This document shows positions 46,301 through 61,300 of a stretch of DNA of 64,000 nucleotides, piece after piece (position 1 is the stretch's first letter; every line of letters starts with the position of its first letter). The notes beneath the pieces are model-generated. The model worked only from the letters and a program-made list of their open reading frames with translations. It made no database searches and had not been told where the DNA came from. The translations under genes and the position numbers were made by a program. Origin of the DNA: Elusimicrobiota bacterium (GTDB lineage Bacteria > Elusimicrobiota > Elusimicrobia > UBA1565); NCBI GenBank assembly GCA_041660925.1, contig JBAZVI010000012.1, positions 22,962-86,961 of the forward strand, written 5' to 3'.

Positions 46301-49300
46301 ACGGAGACGCGCTCGCCTTCACCCCCGTGCTCCTGTCCTCGATGACGGGCACCGACACCACGACCTCTCCGCAGAGCCTCGTCACGCGCGGCCTCAACCT
46401 CGGAGTCTCGACGAACACGCAGACCTGCGGAGGGACCGGCGCCCCCTGCGGAGCGACCAACCAGGTCGCCTTCGCCGCCAGCGACTACTCGGGCCGTCCG
46501 GTGAGCCTCGGCCCGTACGCGCTCCTCGTCGACACCGTGGCGCCGATCGCGGTCTCGACGCCTGCCTACCCGGGCAACGGCTCTTACGTCAACGTCCAGC
46601 CCAACTACTACTGGGTCGCGCCCAGCACGATGCTCGTCGCCGGGCTCGGCGTCGGCGCCTCCTATTATCTCCAGGTCTCGAGCGCGGATCCGTCCTTCGG
46701 ACCCGCGAACATCGTTCTTTCCATCTCCACCCCCACGGTCCTGCTGAGCACGGTGACGGTCCGCGGCGACGGCCAGTACGTCTCGACCGTCACATTGACC
46801 TCCGGCGCCACCTACTACTGGCGCGTGCGGGCGATGAGCAACCTGCGCACCGTCAGCCCCTGGTCGCCGGTCTCGAGCTTCATCCTCGACCTCTCCTCGC
46901 CCTCGCCGAGCCTCTTCGGCACGCTGAGCTCGACGAGCGGCCTCGTCGGCGAAGCCCAATACGCCGACGTCATCAACGGAGTCACCGTCCAGCTGCGCCT
47001 GAGCGACGAGCTCTCGGGCCTCTCGGTGAGCACCTGGGCCTGGCCGGTCTCGACCGCCGCCGCGACGGGCTTCGGCGTGATGTTCTCCTCCGACGCCGGC
47101 CGCAGCTGGCTGCGCGACGTCCAAACAGTCTCCTATGAGAGCGCCGTCTATGAGCAGGTGCTCGCGCTGATTTCGTTCAACGGTCGGATCTACTCGGGCA
47201 TGGGAACGACCGCCGGCAACGGCGACGTCCTCGTCTGCGACCCGAAGACGAGCGGGGCGCCGGACTACTGCGACCCCGGCGACTGGACGGTGAGCTACAA
47301 CGGGACCCAGGAGTCCGTCTGGTCGCTGGCCTCCTTCAACGGCCGCCTCTACGCCGGCCTGGGGACGAGCAGCGGTGACGGCGACGTCCTCGTCTGCCGC
47401 CCGGAGACCACGGGCGCCGCGGACTCCTGCGAGGCCGGCGACTGGTCGAGCGCCTACAACACGAGCTACGACGCCGTCTTCGCGCTCACCGTGCACAACA
47501 ACCGCCTCTACGCCGGCATGGGCTACACCCTGGCGGGCAGCGGCGACGTACTGGTCTGCGACCCGGGCGTCACCGCGACGGCGAACACCTGCGACCAGGG
47601 CGACTGGAGCCGGGCCTACGACGGCGCTCAGGAGTCGATCTACACGCTGGCCTCCTACAACGGCCGCCTCTACGCCGGCCAGGGCATGAACTCCGGCGAC
47701 GGCGACATCCTCGTCTTCGACGGCGGCGGCTGGTCGCCCTCCTTCGACGGCTCCAAGGAAGCCATCGAGAGTCTCGCGGTCTACGATGGGAAGCTCTACG
47801 CCGGCCAGGGCACGGCCCCCGGCAGCGGGAAGATCTTCGTCTACGACGGGACCTCCTGGACGACCTCCTTCGAGGGCACGAAGAACAACATCTATGCGCT
47901 GACGGCCTTCAACGGCCGCCTCTACGCGGGCCAGGGCGGCGCCGCCGGCGAAGGAGACGTCCTCGTCCTCGACACCGGGACCTGGAGCACCGCCTACGAC
48001 GGGGCCCGCTACCGCATGAACGCGCTCAACGCGTACAACGGCCGGCTCTATGTGGGCCAAGGCAGCCTGGCCGGCGACGGCGACGTCCTCGCGCTCTCGC
48101 CGCTCTCCTCGGCGACGTTCAGCGGCGTCAACGGGAGCCGCGTGACCGAGACCCTGAACGCCCGCGGCCTGACGCTGACCTCTTCGACGAACTCGACGGT
48201 CTGCGCCGGCGTCTGGCCCTGCGGCGCCTCCAACCAGGTCCTCTTCCACGTGACCGACCTCGCGGGCAACGTCCGGCTCGCCGGCCCCTACGCCGTCCTC
48301 GTGGACACGATGCCCATCTCCGCCCCGCAGGCTCCCGAGAACGGCGCCTACGTGAGCACGACGACGCCCGCCCTGTTCTGGTCCTCGCATACGCTCGGGA
48401 ACACCGTCGTGCAGGTCGCCCTGGATCCCGGCTTCGCGCTGGTCATCGCGGACTCCGCGACGGCCGCCCAATACTACGTCTCGACGAACGTACTGACCAA
48501 CGCCGCGACCTACTACTGGCGCGTGCGCCGAACCAACAATCCGAGCCGCTGGTCGGAGGCCTGGAGCTTCGTCGTGGACACGGCCTCCCCGACCCTCACC
48601 TTGCCGCAGGTCTCCACGGCGCCGGCGACCGGCCCTTGGAACGCCCTGCCCTACGGGCTCTACCTGACCTCGAACGTCGTGAGCGTCCGCGTCGGAGTCC
48701 AGGACCTGCATGCGGGCCTGCTCGCGTCGACCACCCTGCCCCAGGGCCTGGTCGCGCAGTGGCATCTCGACGAGTCCTCCGGCAGCGTCGCGCTCGAGGC
48801 CTCGACGGACGCGCTCTCAGGGACGGTGGTCGGCGCCACCTGGACGGCAGGGAGGTACGGCAACGCCCTGTCCTTCAACGGGAGCAGCCACTTCGTCGAG
48901 GTTCCCTATCGCCCGGCGCTGAATCTTCAGGACGACTTCACGATCTCGGCATGGGTCAAGACGAGGACCTCGGGACTCAATCAGGTCATCGTCTCGGACT
49001 ATGACGGAGGCAGCGGCGGCTACACGTTCAAGTACGAGGGGCCCGGAGACACGCTCAAGCTCTACGCCGGCGGGGCGGAGTCCGGCGTGGGGAGCGTAGG
49101 GGTCAACAACGGGGTCTGGCACCAGGTCGCCGTGACCCTGAGCGGCGGGCAGGCGCGCTTCTACACCGACGGCGTGTTCCGGGGTGCGGCCGCCCGCACC
49201 CCGGCGAACAGTTCCTCGCAGCGGACGACCATCGGCATGCGCGCCGACGGGGTGGAATACTTCGCGGGCAGCATCGACGAGGTGCGGCTCTACTCCGTCG

Positions 49301-52300
49301 CTCGATCGTCCATCGATGTCCTCAAGGACTATGAGAGCGACCTCCTGCGCGCCCGCTACAGCAGCGCCGCCTATCACGTCCTTTTCTCGACGGACGCGGG
49401 GCTCTCCTGGACCCCGCTTTCGACCGGGAGCGTCACGCTCGCGGGCGCCTACAACACCGACAAGACCCTTCGCACGCTTCAGGCCGACGGCATCCCGCTC
49501 ATCTGCTCCACCGGACCGGAAGCCTCGACCAACCGCGTCGCCGTGGTGGCTTCCGACTACGCGGGCAACGTCTCCACGGCGGTCTACACCCTTCTCGTGG
49601 ACACCAACCCGGCGCCCTCGCCGGGCAGCCCGGAGGACGGGGCCTATGTGAGCACGACGACGCCGGTCTTCACCTGGCGCCTGCCCTACACGGCGGCCGC
49701 GGCCATCCAGCTCTCCAAGGACACGGGCTTCAGCCAGGTCATCGCCGCCTCCAGCACGGCCAACGCCTACTACGTCTCGACGAACACCCTCGTCCATGGG
49801 ACGACCTACTACTGGCGCGTGCGCCAGTTGCTGAGCACCAACAGCTGGTCGCCCGTCCGCTCCTTCGTCGTGGACGTCGGCTCGCCGTCCCTGGGAGTCC
49901 CGCAGGTCTCGACGGCTCCGGCCGCGAACGTCTGGTGGAACACGAACGTCTACCTGAGCTCGACGGTCGCGAGCATGCGCATCGACGTGCAGGACCCGCT
50001 CGCGGGCCTCATGGTCTCGACGGGCGTCCCCCAGGGTCTCGTCGCCCAATGGCATTTCGACGAGTCTTCGGGCGCCCTGACCCTCGACGCCTCCCCCTAC
50101 GGACACGACGGGGCTCTGCTGAGCACGATGACGGCGAGCTGGACGGCGGGAAAGCGGGGCGCCGCGCTCACCTTCGACGGCGTCGGGCAATACGTCCTCG
50201 TCCAGGATTCCCCCGCCTTCGACCTCCTCGACTACACCCTCGAGGCCTGGGTGAAGCCGCCGCTCGCCTCGGCCAACGGACGCATCGTCAGCCAGCAGGA
50301 CGGCCTCGGCAATTATTGGAGCCTCGCGACGCAGGGCAACCAGCTGCGCGTCTGCGACAGCTTCGAGACCTTCTGCGACCTCGCAGGACCCGCGCTCAAC
50401 ACCAACAGCTGGCACCATCTCGCGGCGACCCGCATGGATGGAGTCGGCTATGTCTACTACGTGGATGGCGTCGTCGTCGGAACGCGCACCGCCGTCGCCG
50501 CCGGCGCGGCTCACGCCATCGCCAACGCCGTCCAGATCGGTCGCTTCATGAACGGCACCGAGCACTTCACCGGAGCGATCGACGAAGTGCGGGTCTTCAG
50601 CGTCGCACGCTCCTCGGCCGAGGTCCTCGCCGACTATCAGGCCGACCAGCTCGCCGCCCACTCCAGCTCGGCCGCCTACCGCGTCGTCTACTCGACGAAC
50701 GCCGGCCTCACCTGGGTCGCCGTCTCGACCGCGAACGCGAGCGTCGGCGGGGCCAACACCGACAAGACGCTGCGCACCCTTCGCGCCGACGGGATGCGCC
50801 TGGTCACCTCGACGGGCATCGGCGCCCCGACGAACCAGGTCGCGGTGACCTTCTCCGACTACGCCGGCAACGTCTCCACGGCGGCGTTCGTCGTCTACGT
50901 CGATACCTCGCTGCCGCCTCAGCACTTCGGCCCGATCACCGGCAGCTTCATGAGCACCTCGACCCCGGTCCTCGTCTGGTCCACCGCGACCACGGGCCGG
51001 AACATCCTGCAGGTCGCCTCGGACTCCGGCTTCTCCCAGCTCGTCGTGAGCTCGATCACGAGCAACCCGTTCTACGCCTCGACGGTGACCCTCCCCAACG
51101 GCGCGACCTTCTGGTGGCGCGTGCGCGACGCCTCCGGCTACAGCCCGGCCAACTGGTCGAACCCGTGGACCTTCGTGGTGGACCTCGACTCCCCCAGTCT
51201 TGCCTCGGCCATGGCCTCGACCGCCCCGGCCACCGGTCCCTGGTACCCGCTCCCCAGCGCCGTCTACCTCACCTCCGGCAGCGTGAGCGTGCGCATCAAC
51301 GTCCAGGACCCCCTCTCCGGGCTCATGGCCTCCACCGGCATCCCCCAGGGTCTCGTCGCGCAGTGGCATCTCGCCGAATCTTCCGGAGCCCTCGTCCTCG
51401 ACTCGTCGACGAACGCCTTCCATGGGACGCTCATCAACGGGCCGCAGTTCGGGCCCGGCCGCACCGGGAGCGCGCTCTACTTCAACGGCGTCAACCAGTG
51501 GGTCGAGGTCCCCGACGCGCCCGCTCTGCGCCCCGGCACCCAGTCCGGGTGGACCGTCGAGGCGTGGTTCAAGGCGAACGGCAATCAGACCGGCGCCGTC
51601 TTCTCCAAGCGCCAGGGCGCCGGGAACCTGCCGCAGTACGACCTGCTCGTCTGCGGCGACCTCAACTGCTCCGTCGCCGGACAGAACCTCGTGTTCTACG
51701 ACTACGACACCGTGAACCCCCAGCGCCGGTTCCTCACACCCGAGAGCGGCTACGGCGACAACGGCTGGCACCATGCGGCGATCGTCCGCAGGAACACCGT
51801 GACGACCCTCTACATCGACGGTCTGCCCCGCTATATGAAGAACTCCGCGGGGATGCCGAACATCGACGGCACGGAGCCCTTGCGCATCGGCAACAACGCG
51901 AGCACCGCCCTCGCCCCCTTCAAAGGAGCCGTCGAGGAGGTCCGGGTCTTCAACGTGGCCCGCAGTTCGATCGACATCCTCGCCGACTTCCAGAGCGACC
52001 AGCTCGCCGCCGCGATGCGCTCGAAGGCCTACAGCGTCGTCTATTCGACGGACGGAGGCCTCACCTGGCTCCAGGCCTCGACCGGGACCCTGACGCTCTC
52101 CGGTTCCTTCAACACGGACAAGGCCCAGCGCACCCTGCAGGCCGACGGACTCAACCTGGTGACCTCGACGGGGATCGGCGCCGCGACGAACCTCGTCGCC
52201 TTCATGATGAGCGACTACGCCGGCAACGTCGCCACCACCGCCTACGCCGTCCTCGTCGACACCGGAGGAGCCCCCTCTCCCTTCATCCCGGCCAACGGCG

Positions 52301-55300
52301 CCTACGTCAGCACCACGATGCCCGTTCTGGAATGGTCGACGGCCGCCTACGGGACCTCGAACGTCCAGCTCGCGCTCGACGCGGGCTTCACCCAGGTCGT
52401 CGCCGACTCGACGACGGGCAACAACTTCTACGGCTCCACGGTCTCGTTGTCGCACGGCACGACCTACTTCTGGCGCGTGCGCAGCATGGCCGGCAGCGGC
52501 GCCCTCTGGTCCGGCGTCACGACCTTCGTCGTCGACGTCGCCTCGCCGATGATCTCCGGCGTCGTCGCCTCGACCGCCCCTGCGACGGGTCCCTGGGCGT
52601 CCCTGCCCAACTCGTCTCAGCTGAGCTCCAACACGGTCAGCGTGCGCTTCACGGTCCAGGACCCCCTGGCGGGCCTCATGGCGTCGACCGGGGTCCCCCA
52701 GGGTCTGCTGGGACAGTGGCACTTCGAAGAAGGCTCCCCTCTGCATCCTCTCGACTCCTCGACCAACGCCTTCCACGGCACGACGGTCGGAGGACCTTCC
52801 TATGCGCCGAGCCGCTACGGCCTCGGCACGGCCCTGCTCCTCGACGGCTCGGGTCAATACGCCGACTTCGCCAGCCCCGCGGGGATGAGCCTCGGCGCGG
52901 GCTCCTTCACCGCCGAGCTCTGGTTCCGCACCAGCGCCTCCGGCTCCAGCCGCGCGCTGCTCTCCAAGAGCGGTGGAGCGGGAACCCCCGGCTATCAGCT
53001 GCTGCTGACCTCCCTCGGCCGCGTCCAGGGTTCGATCTCGGACGGAACGAACACCTCGGGCGCCGTCGGAACGCGGACCGTCAACGACGGAGCGTGGCAC
53101 CACGCGGCCCTGGTCCGCAGCTCGAACCGGCTCAGACTCTACGTCGACGGCGCGCCGGAAGGCGACGTCGCCGCGAATTCCGTCGCGTCCGTCGACTCGG
53201 CCGTGCCGCTCCAGCTCGGGGCGCAGAACGGCGGGCTCCTCTTCCCGGGCGCCGTCGACGAGGCGCGGCTGTGGTCCCTCGCGCTCTCCTCGCGGGAGGT
53301 CGCGCAGGAGTATCAGTCCGACTCCCTCGCCGCGCACGGCCGCGGCCGCGCCTACGCCGTCGTCTTCTCCACCACCGCCGGGAACTCCTGGAACTACCTC
53401 TCCACGACGAGCCTGACGCTGGCCGGCGGCTACAACACGGACAAGTCGGCCCGCATCCTGCAGGCGGACGGCCTCGTCCTCGCGCAGTCCACGGGCCCCG
53501 CGGCGACGACCAACCGGGTCGCGCTGATCGTCTCCGACTACGCCGGCAACGTCTCGACGGCCGCGTACACGGTCTTCATCGACACGACCTCGCCGCCCAC
53601 CCCGCTCGAGCCCGTCGACGGCGCCTACGTGAGCACCTCGACGCCGGCGCTTCTGTGGTCGACGGCGACGACGGGCGCCCACCAGGCGCAGATCGCGCTC
53701 GACAGCGGCTTCCTACAGATCACGGCCGACTCGACGACCTTCAACAACGCCTGCGTCTCGACGACCGCGCTCGCGGGCGGGGCGACCTACTGGTGGCGCG
53801 TGCGCGCCGCCGGCGGCGCGCAGTGGGCGCCCGCGCGCACCTTCGTCGTCGACCTCGGCTCGCCGACCCTCTTTGGCGCGCAGATCACCACGAACTCGGC
53901 GACCGGACCCTGGAGCAACCTCCCGAGCCTCGTCTACATGTCGTCGAACATCGTGAGCATGCGCATCAGCGTGCAGGACCCGCTCGCCGGACTCATGGTC
54001 TCCACCGGGCTGCCGCAGGGTCTCGTCGGCCAGTGGCACCTCGACGAGTCCTCGGGGGCGACCGCCCTCGACGCCTCGACGCTCTCGCTGCACGGGACGA
54101 TCTTCGGCGTCCCGCAGTCGGTCGCCGGCCGCCGCGGGCTGGGCCTCGCCCTCAACGGCTCCGGGCAGTACGTCGAGATGGGCGACCCGCGCCATCTGCG
54201 CTTCGGAGCCGGCCCTTTCACCCTGCAGGTCTGGGTGAAGACGACGAACACCAGCTTCACGCGGGCCCTGCTCTCGAAGACGGCCGGCTCCGGCACGCCG
54301 GGCTACGAGCTCCAGGTGACGGCGGCCGGCCGCGTACAGGCCTATCTCGGCGACGGCGGCAACAGCGTCACGCTCAACGGCAATGCGGTCATCAACGACG
54401 GCACCTGGCACCAGGTCTCCCTCGCACGCACATCGACGATGCTCCAGCTCTACGTCGACGGCCTGCTCGACCGCCAGCTCCCCGCCGACGCCGTCGGCTC
54501 CGGGGACTCGGCGGCGCTCTTCGACCTGGGCGCGGAAAGCGGCTCGAACTACTTCATCGGCTCCGTCGACGAGCTCCGCGCCTTCGACGTCGCCCGCTCC
54601 TCTCTCTCCCTGCTCGCGGACTACGAAGAGGACCAGCTCGCGGCCCACAACCGCACGAAGGCCTTCTCGGTCCTCTACTCGACGACGGGAGGCCAGACCT
54701 GGACCTACGTCTCCACCGCGAGCGTGACCGTCGCCGGAGCGACGAACACCGACAAGAGCCAGCGACTGCTGCAGGTGGACGGTCTCACCCTCGTCGGCTC
54801 CACCGCCCCCGGCGCGAGCACGAGCCGCGTGACCTTCGTCGTCAGCGACTACGCGGGCAATGTCGCCACGGCGAGCTACGTCGTCTTCATCGACAGCTCC
54901 GCGCCGCCGATGCCGCTCGCCCCGGACAACGGCGCCATCGTCGGGACGACGACGCCCACCCTGCTCTGGACGATGACGACCCCCGGCCAGGCCGGCATCC
55001 AGGTCGCCTCCGACGCCTCCTTCACGACGGTCCTCATCGACTCCACGACGATGAACCCCTACTTCTCTTCGACGACGACGCTGCCGGGCGGCGCGACCTA
55101 CTACTGGCGCGTGCGGACCGCCAGCGCGATCAACCCCTCCAACTGGTCCGACTACCGCTCCTTCGTCGTCGACGCGGCGCAGCCGCTCTTCTCCGCCCCG
55201 CAGGTCAGCACCGCGCCGGCCACCGGCCCCTGGTTCTCCCTGCCGACCGCCGTCTACATGGCCTCGCATACCGTCTCGCTGCGCCTCACGGTGCAGGACA

Positions 55301-58300
55301 CGCTCGCGGGCCTGATGGCCTCCACCGGCGTGCCGCAGGGCCTCGTCGGGCAGTGGCATCTCGACGAGTCCTCGGGAGCGATGACGCTCGACGCCTCGAC
55401 GCTCTCCGCCCACGCCCTCCTCGTCAACGGCCCTTCCTGGACGGCCGGGCGCCGCGGCGGCGCGCTCGGCTTCGACTCGGCGGGCAGCCAGTATGCGGCC
55501 GTCCCCTACCGCCCGGAGCTCGACCTGCGCGGCGAATTCACGGTCTCGGCGTGGGTGCGCACCTCGATCCCCGCGGGCCTGCTGCCGATCGTCTCCGACT
55601 GGGATTCCGGCACCGCCGGCTACGCGCTCGCCTTCAACGCGGTGGGAAGCGGCGACATCTGCCTCAACACGAACGGCTCCTGGAAGTGCGTCGACGGGAT
55701 CGGCGTCAACGACGGGTACTGGCACCACGTGGCGGTCGTCCAGAGCGCCGGCCAGGCGTCCTTCTATAAGGATGGCGCGCGCCTCGCGCTCTCCGCCTCC
55801 GCCGCGGCGAACACCTCGAGCCAGCCGACCTGGATCGGCCGGGCCGGCGCCAGCTACTACACGGGCTCCATCGACGAGGTCCGCCTCTATTCCGTCGCCC
55901 GCTCCTCTCTGCAGATCCTCACCGACTATGAGACCGACTCCCTCGCGGCGCACAACCGCGGTCGGGCGTACGCAGTCCTCTTCTCGACGACCGCGGGCCT
56001 GACCTGGAACTCCGTCTCGACGGCGAACTACTCCGTCGCCGGCGCCTACAACACCGACAAGAGCGCCCGCCAGCTCCAGGCCGACTCGATCGGGCTGGTC
56101 AACTCCACGGGCCCTCTGGCCCCGACCAACCTCATCTCCGTGCTCCTCAGCGACTACGCCGGCAACGTCACGACGGCGGTCTACACGGTCTACGTCGATA
56201 CCGCCCTGCCGCCGGTGCCGGGCTTCCCCGCCGACGGCGCCTATGTCAGCACGACGACCCCCCTCCTCACGTGGTCGACGAGTACGGCCATCCCCTCCAC
56301 CCTCCAGCTCGCGCAGGACGCGGGATGCACCCAGGTCATCGCGGACTCGACGACCGTGAACGCCTACTACGTCTCGACGAACACGCTCGCCAGCGGCGCC
56401 ACCTACTGGTGGAGGGTCCGGTCGCAGATCAGCCCGAACTGGTCCGCCACGCGCTCGTTCGTCGTCGACGCCGCGCCTCCGGCCTTCTCCGGCCCGCAGG
56501 TCTCCACGAACTCCGCCACCGGACCCTGGACCTCGCTGCCCGCGGCGGTCTACATGTCCTCCAGCGTCGTCAGCCTGCGTCTCAACGTCCAGGACGCCCT
56601 GTCGGGGCTCATGGCCTCCACCGGCCTCCCCCAGGGCCTCGTCGCGCAGTGGCACCTCGACGAGTCCTCCGGCGGGGCCGTTCTCGACGCCTCCACGATC
56701 GCCGCCGACGGGACCCTCTTCGGCGCCCCCCAGTCCGCCGCGGGACGCCGAGGCGCGGCCCTCGCGCTCAACGGCTCGAGCCAGTACGCCGACTTCGGCG
56801 ACCGCCCCGAGCACCGCTTCGGCGCCGGGCCCTTCTCCATCAGCTTCTGGCTGAAGACCACGCAGGCCGGTTCCCGCGGCATCCTCGCCAAGGACGACAC
56901 CCTCAACCCCGGCTACCGCATCGGCCTCAACGCCGGGAAGCTGCAGGGCTACATCTACGACGGAGGCGCCAGCGTCGTCGCCAACGGAGCGCAGACCGTC
57001 AACGACGGCTCCTGGCACCACGTCGCCATGGTCCGCACCGCGGCCCAGCTCCAGCTCTTCGTCGACGGCATCCCCGACCGCGTCATCGGCTCCGCGTCCG
57101 TCGGCGGCACCGACTTCGCGACGCCGCTGCAGCTCGGCGCCTTCAACTCCCTCTTCCTCAACGGGACGATCGACGAAGTGCGCATGTTCAACGTCGCCCG
57201 CTCCTCGGTCGAGGTCCTCGCCGAGTACGAGGCCGACGGTCTCGCCGCCCACGAGCGCGGGAAGGCCTACGCCGTCGCCTATTCGACCAACGCCGGGCTC
57301 TCCTGGACCTGGGTCTCGACGGCGAGCCTGACTCTCGCCGGGGCCTACAACACCGACAAGGGCGCGCGCTCCCTGCTCGCCGACGGCATCGCGCTCGTGA
57401 GCTCGACGGGCGCCTACTCCGCGACGAACCAGGTCGCGCTGTTCGTCAGCGACTACGCCGGCAACGTCGCCTCCGCGGCCTACACGGTCTACGTCGACAC
57501 CGCGGGGATGCCGGCGGCCTCCGCCCCGGCCGACGGCGCGTACGTCAGCACGACGACCCCGGCGCTCATCTGGTCCACCACGACGGCGGGCGGCTCGGCG
57601 ATCCAGCTCGCCCAGGACGCGGCCTTCACCCAGGTCCTCGCCGACTCCGGGACCCTCAACGCCTTCTACGTCTCCACCAACACCCTCGTCAGCGGGACGA
57701 CCTACTGGTGGCGCCTGCGCTCGAGCGCCGGCACGCAGTGGAGCGCCGCGCGGTCCTTCGTCGTGGACGCCGCCGCGCCCGGCATCAGCGTGCCGCAGGT
57801 CTCCACCAGCCCCGCCACCGGCCCGTGGAACGCCCTGCCGACGGCCGTCTACCTCTCATCGAACATCGTCTCCCTGCGCCTCAACGTCCAGGACACCCTG
57901 TCGGGCCTCATGGCCACCACCGGCGTGCCGCAGGGCCTCGTCGCGCAGTGGCACCTCGACGAGTCCTCCGGCGGGGCCGTCCTCGACGCCTCGACGATCG
58001 CCGCCGACGGGACCCTCTTCGGCGCTCCCCAGTTCGCCGCCGGACGCCGCGGCTCGGCCCTCGCCCTCAACGGCTCGAGCCAGTACGCCGACTTCGGCGA
58101 CCGCCCCGAGCATCGCTTCGGCGCCGGGCCCTTCTCCATCAGCTTCTGGCTCAAGACGACCCAGGGCGGCTCCCGCGGCATCCTCGCCAAGGACAACACC
58201 CTCAACGCGGGCTACCGCGTCTCCCTGAACGCGGGCCGCATCCAGGGCTACATCTTCGACGGCGGCTCCAGCATCAACGTCAACGGCTCGCTGACCGTCA

Positions 58301-61300
58301 ACGACGGCTCGTGGCACCACGTCGCCCTGGTCCGCACCGCGGCTCAGCTCCAGCTCTTCATCGACGGCGTCGCCGACCGCGTCATCGGCGCCGCCTCCGT
58401 CGGCAGCACCGATTTCGCGGCGCCGCTGCAGCTCGGAGCGTGGAACTCCCTCTTCCTCAACGGGGCGGTCGACGAGCTGCGCATGTTCAACGTCGCCCGC
58501 TCCTCGGTCGAGGTCCTCGCCGAATACCAGTCCGACGGGCTCGCCGCCCACGAGCGCGGCCGCGCCTACGCGGTCTCCTACACGACCAACGCGGGCCTCA
58601 CCTGGACCTGGGTCTCCACGGCGAGCTTCTCACTCGCCGGCGCCTACAACACCGACAAGAGCGCGCGCGTCCTGCAGGCCGACGCCATCACGCTGGTGAG
58701 CTCGACGGGCGCCTACGCCGCGACGGACCAGATCGCTCTGTTCGTCAGCGACTACGCGGGCAACGTCTCCACGACCGTCTATACCGTCTACATCGATACG
58801 GCTCTGCCGCCCGTGCCCTCGGCCCCGGCCGACGGCGCCTATGTCAGCACGACGACCCCGGCCCTCCTCTGGTCCACGGCCACCGCCGGCGCCTCGGCGA
58901 TCCAGCTCGCCCAGGATTCGGCCTTCTCCCTGGTCATCGCCGATTCGACGACCGCGAACGCCTACTACGTCTCCACCAACACCCTCGTCAGCGGCACGAC
59001 CTACTGGTGGCGCCTGCGTTCGGGCAGCGGCGCGCAGTGGAGCGCCGTGCGCTCCTTCGTCGTCGACACCGCGCCTCCGGCCTTCTCGGGGCCGCAGGTC
59101 TCCACCAACTCCGCCACCGGGCCGTGGACGACCCTCCCCGCCGCCGTCTACATGTCCTCCAGCGTCGTCAGTCTCCGCCTCAACGTCCAGGACGCCCTGG
59201 CGGGACTCATGGCCTCCACCGGAGTGCCGCAGGGCCTCGTCGGGCAGTGGCATCTCGACGAGTCCTCCGGCGGCGCCCTCCTCGACGCTTCGGCGCTCGC
59301 CGCCGACGGGACCCTCTTCGGCGCTCCGCAGTTCGCCGCCGGCCGACGCGGCTCGGCCCTCGCGCTCAACGGCTCGAGCCAGTACGCCGACTTCGGCGAC
59401 CGCCCCGAGCACCGCTTCGGCGCCGGACCCTTCTCCATCAGCTTCTGGCTCAAGACGACTCAGGGCGGCGCCCGCGCCGTCCTCGCCAAGGACGACGCCA
59501 TCGACGCCGGCTACCGCCTCGGTGTCAACGCCGGCAAGCTGCAGGGCTCCATCTTCGACGGCGGCGCCAGCGTCAACGTCAACGGCTCCCTGACCGTCAA
59601 CGACGGCTCCTGGCACCACGTCGCGATGGTCCGCACCGCGACCCAGCTCCAGCTCTTCGTCGACGGCGTCCTCGACCGCGTCATCGGCGCCGCCTCCGTC
59701 GGCAGCACCGACTTCGCGACGCCGCTTCAGCTCGGGACCTGGAACTCCCTCTTCTTCAACGGGACGGTCGACGAGCTTCGCATGTTCTCCGTCGCCCGCT
59801 CCTCCGTCGAGGTCCTCGCCGAGTACGAGACCGACCAGCTCGCCGCCCACGAGCGCGGGAAGGCCTATGCCGTGGCCTACTCGACGAACGCCGGCCTCTC
59901 CTGGACCTGGGTCTCGACGACGAGCCTGACCCTCCCCGGCGCCTACAACACCGACAAGAGCGTCCGGGTCCTGCAGGCCGACGGCATCCCGCTCGTGAGC
60001 TCGACGGGCGCCTACGCCGCGACGGACCAGGTCGCCCTGTTCGCCAGCGACTACGCCGGCAACGTCTCCACGACGGTCTACACGATCTACGTCGACACCG
60101 CTCTGCCGCCGGTCCCCTCGGCCCCCGCCGACGGCGCCTACGTCAGCACCACGACCCCGGCGCTCATCTGGTCGACGGCCGCCGCCGGAGCGTCCCAGCT
60201 CCAGCTCGCCCAGGACGCGGTCTTCTCCCTCGTCATCGCCGACTCCTCGACCTTGAACGCCTTCTACGTCTCCACCAACACCCTCGTCAGCGGAACGACC
60301 TACTGGTGGCGCCTGCGCTCGCCCGGCGGCACGCAGTGGAGCGCGTCCCGCTCCTTCGTCGTCGACACCGTCGCTCCCGGCTTCTCGAGCCCCCAGGTCT
60401 CCACCAGCCCCGCCACCGGCCCCTGGAACTCCCTGCCGACGGCCGTCTATCTTTCCTCGCACATCGTCTCCCTGCGCCTCAACGTCCAGGACGCCCTGGC
60501 CGGGCTCATGGCCTCCACCGGCGTGCCGCAGGGACTCGTCGGCCAATGGCACCTCGACGAATCCTCCGGCGCGGCCCTCCTCGACGCCTCCGCCCTCTCC
60601 CTGGACGCGACGCTCTTCGGCGCCCCCCAGTTCGCCGCCGGACGCCGCGGCTCGGCCCTCGCTCTCAACGGCTCGAGCCAGTACGCCGACTTCGGCAACC
60701 AGGCGGCGCACAACTTCGGCGCCGGGCCCTTCTCCGTCAGCTTCTGGCTCAAGACGACCCAGGGCGGAGCCCGCGGCATCCTCGCCAAAGACGACACGCT
60801 CAACGCCGGCTACCGCGTCTCGCTGAACTCCGGCCGCATCCAGGGCTACATCTACGACGGCGGCGCCAGCGTCGTCGTCAACGGCGCGCAGACCGTCAAC
60901 GACGGTTCTTGGCACCACGTCGCCCTGGTCCGCACCGCGGCCCAGCTCCAGCTCTTCATCGACGGAGTCCTCGACCGCGTCATCGGCTCCGCGTCCGTCG
61001 GCAGCACCGACTTCGCGACGCCGCTGCAGCTCGGCACCTGGAACTCCCTCTACTTCAACGGAACGGTCGACGAGCTGCGCATGTTCTCCGTCGCCCGCTC
61101 CTCCGTCGAGGTCCTCGCCGAGTACGAGACCGACCAGCTCGCCGCCCACGAGCGCGGCCGCGCCTACGCCGTCGCCTACACCACCAACGCCGGACTCTCC
61201 TGGACGTACCTCTCGACGACGTCCTTCTCGGTGGCCGCCTCCTACAACACCGACAAGGGCGCGCGCGTCCTGCAGGCCGACGGCATCCCGCTCGCCACCT

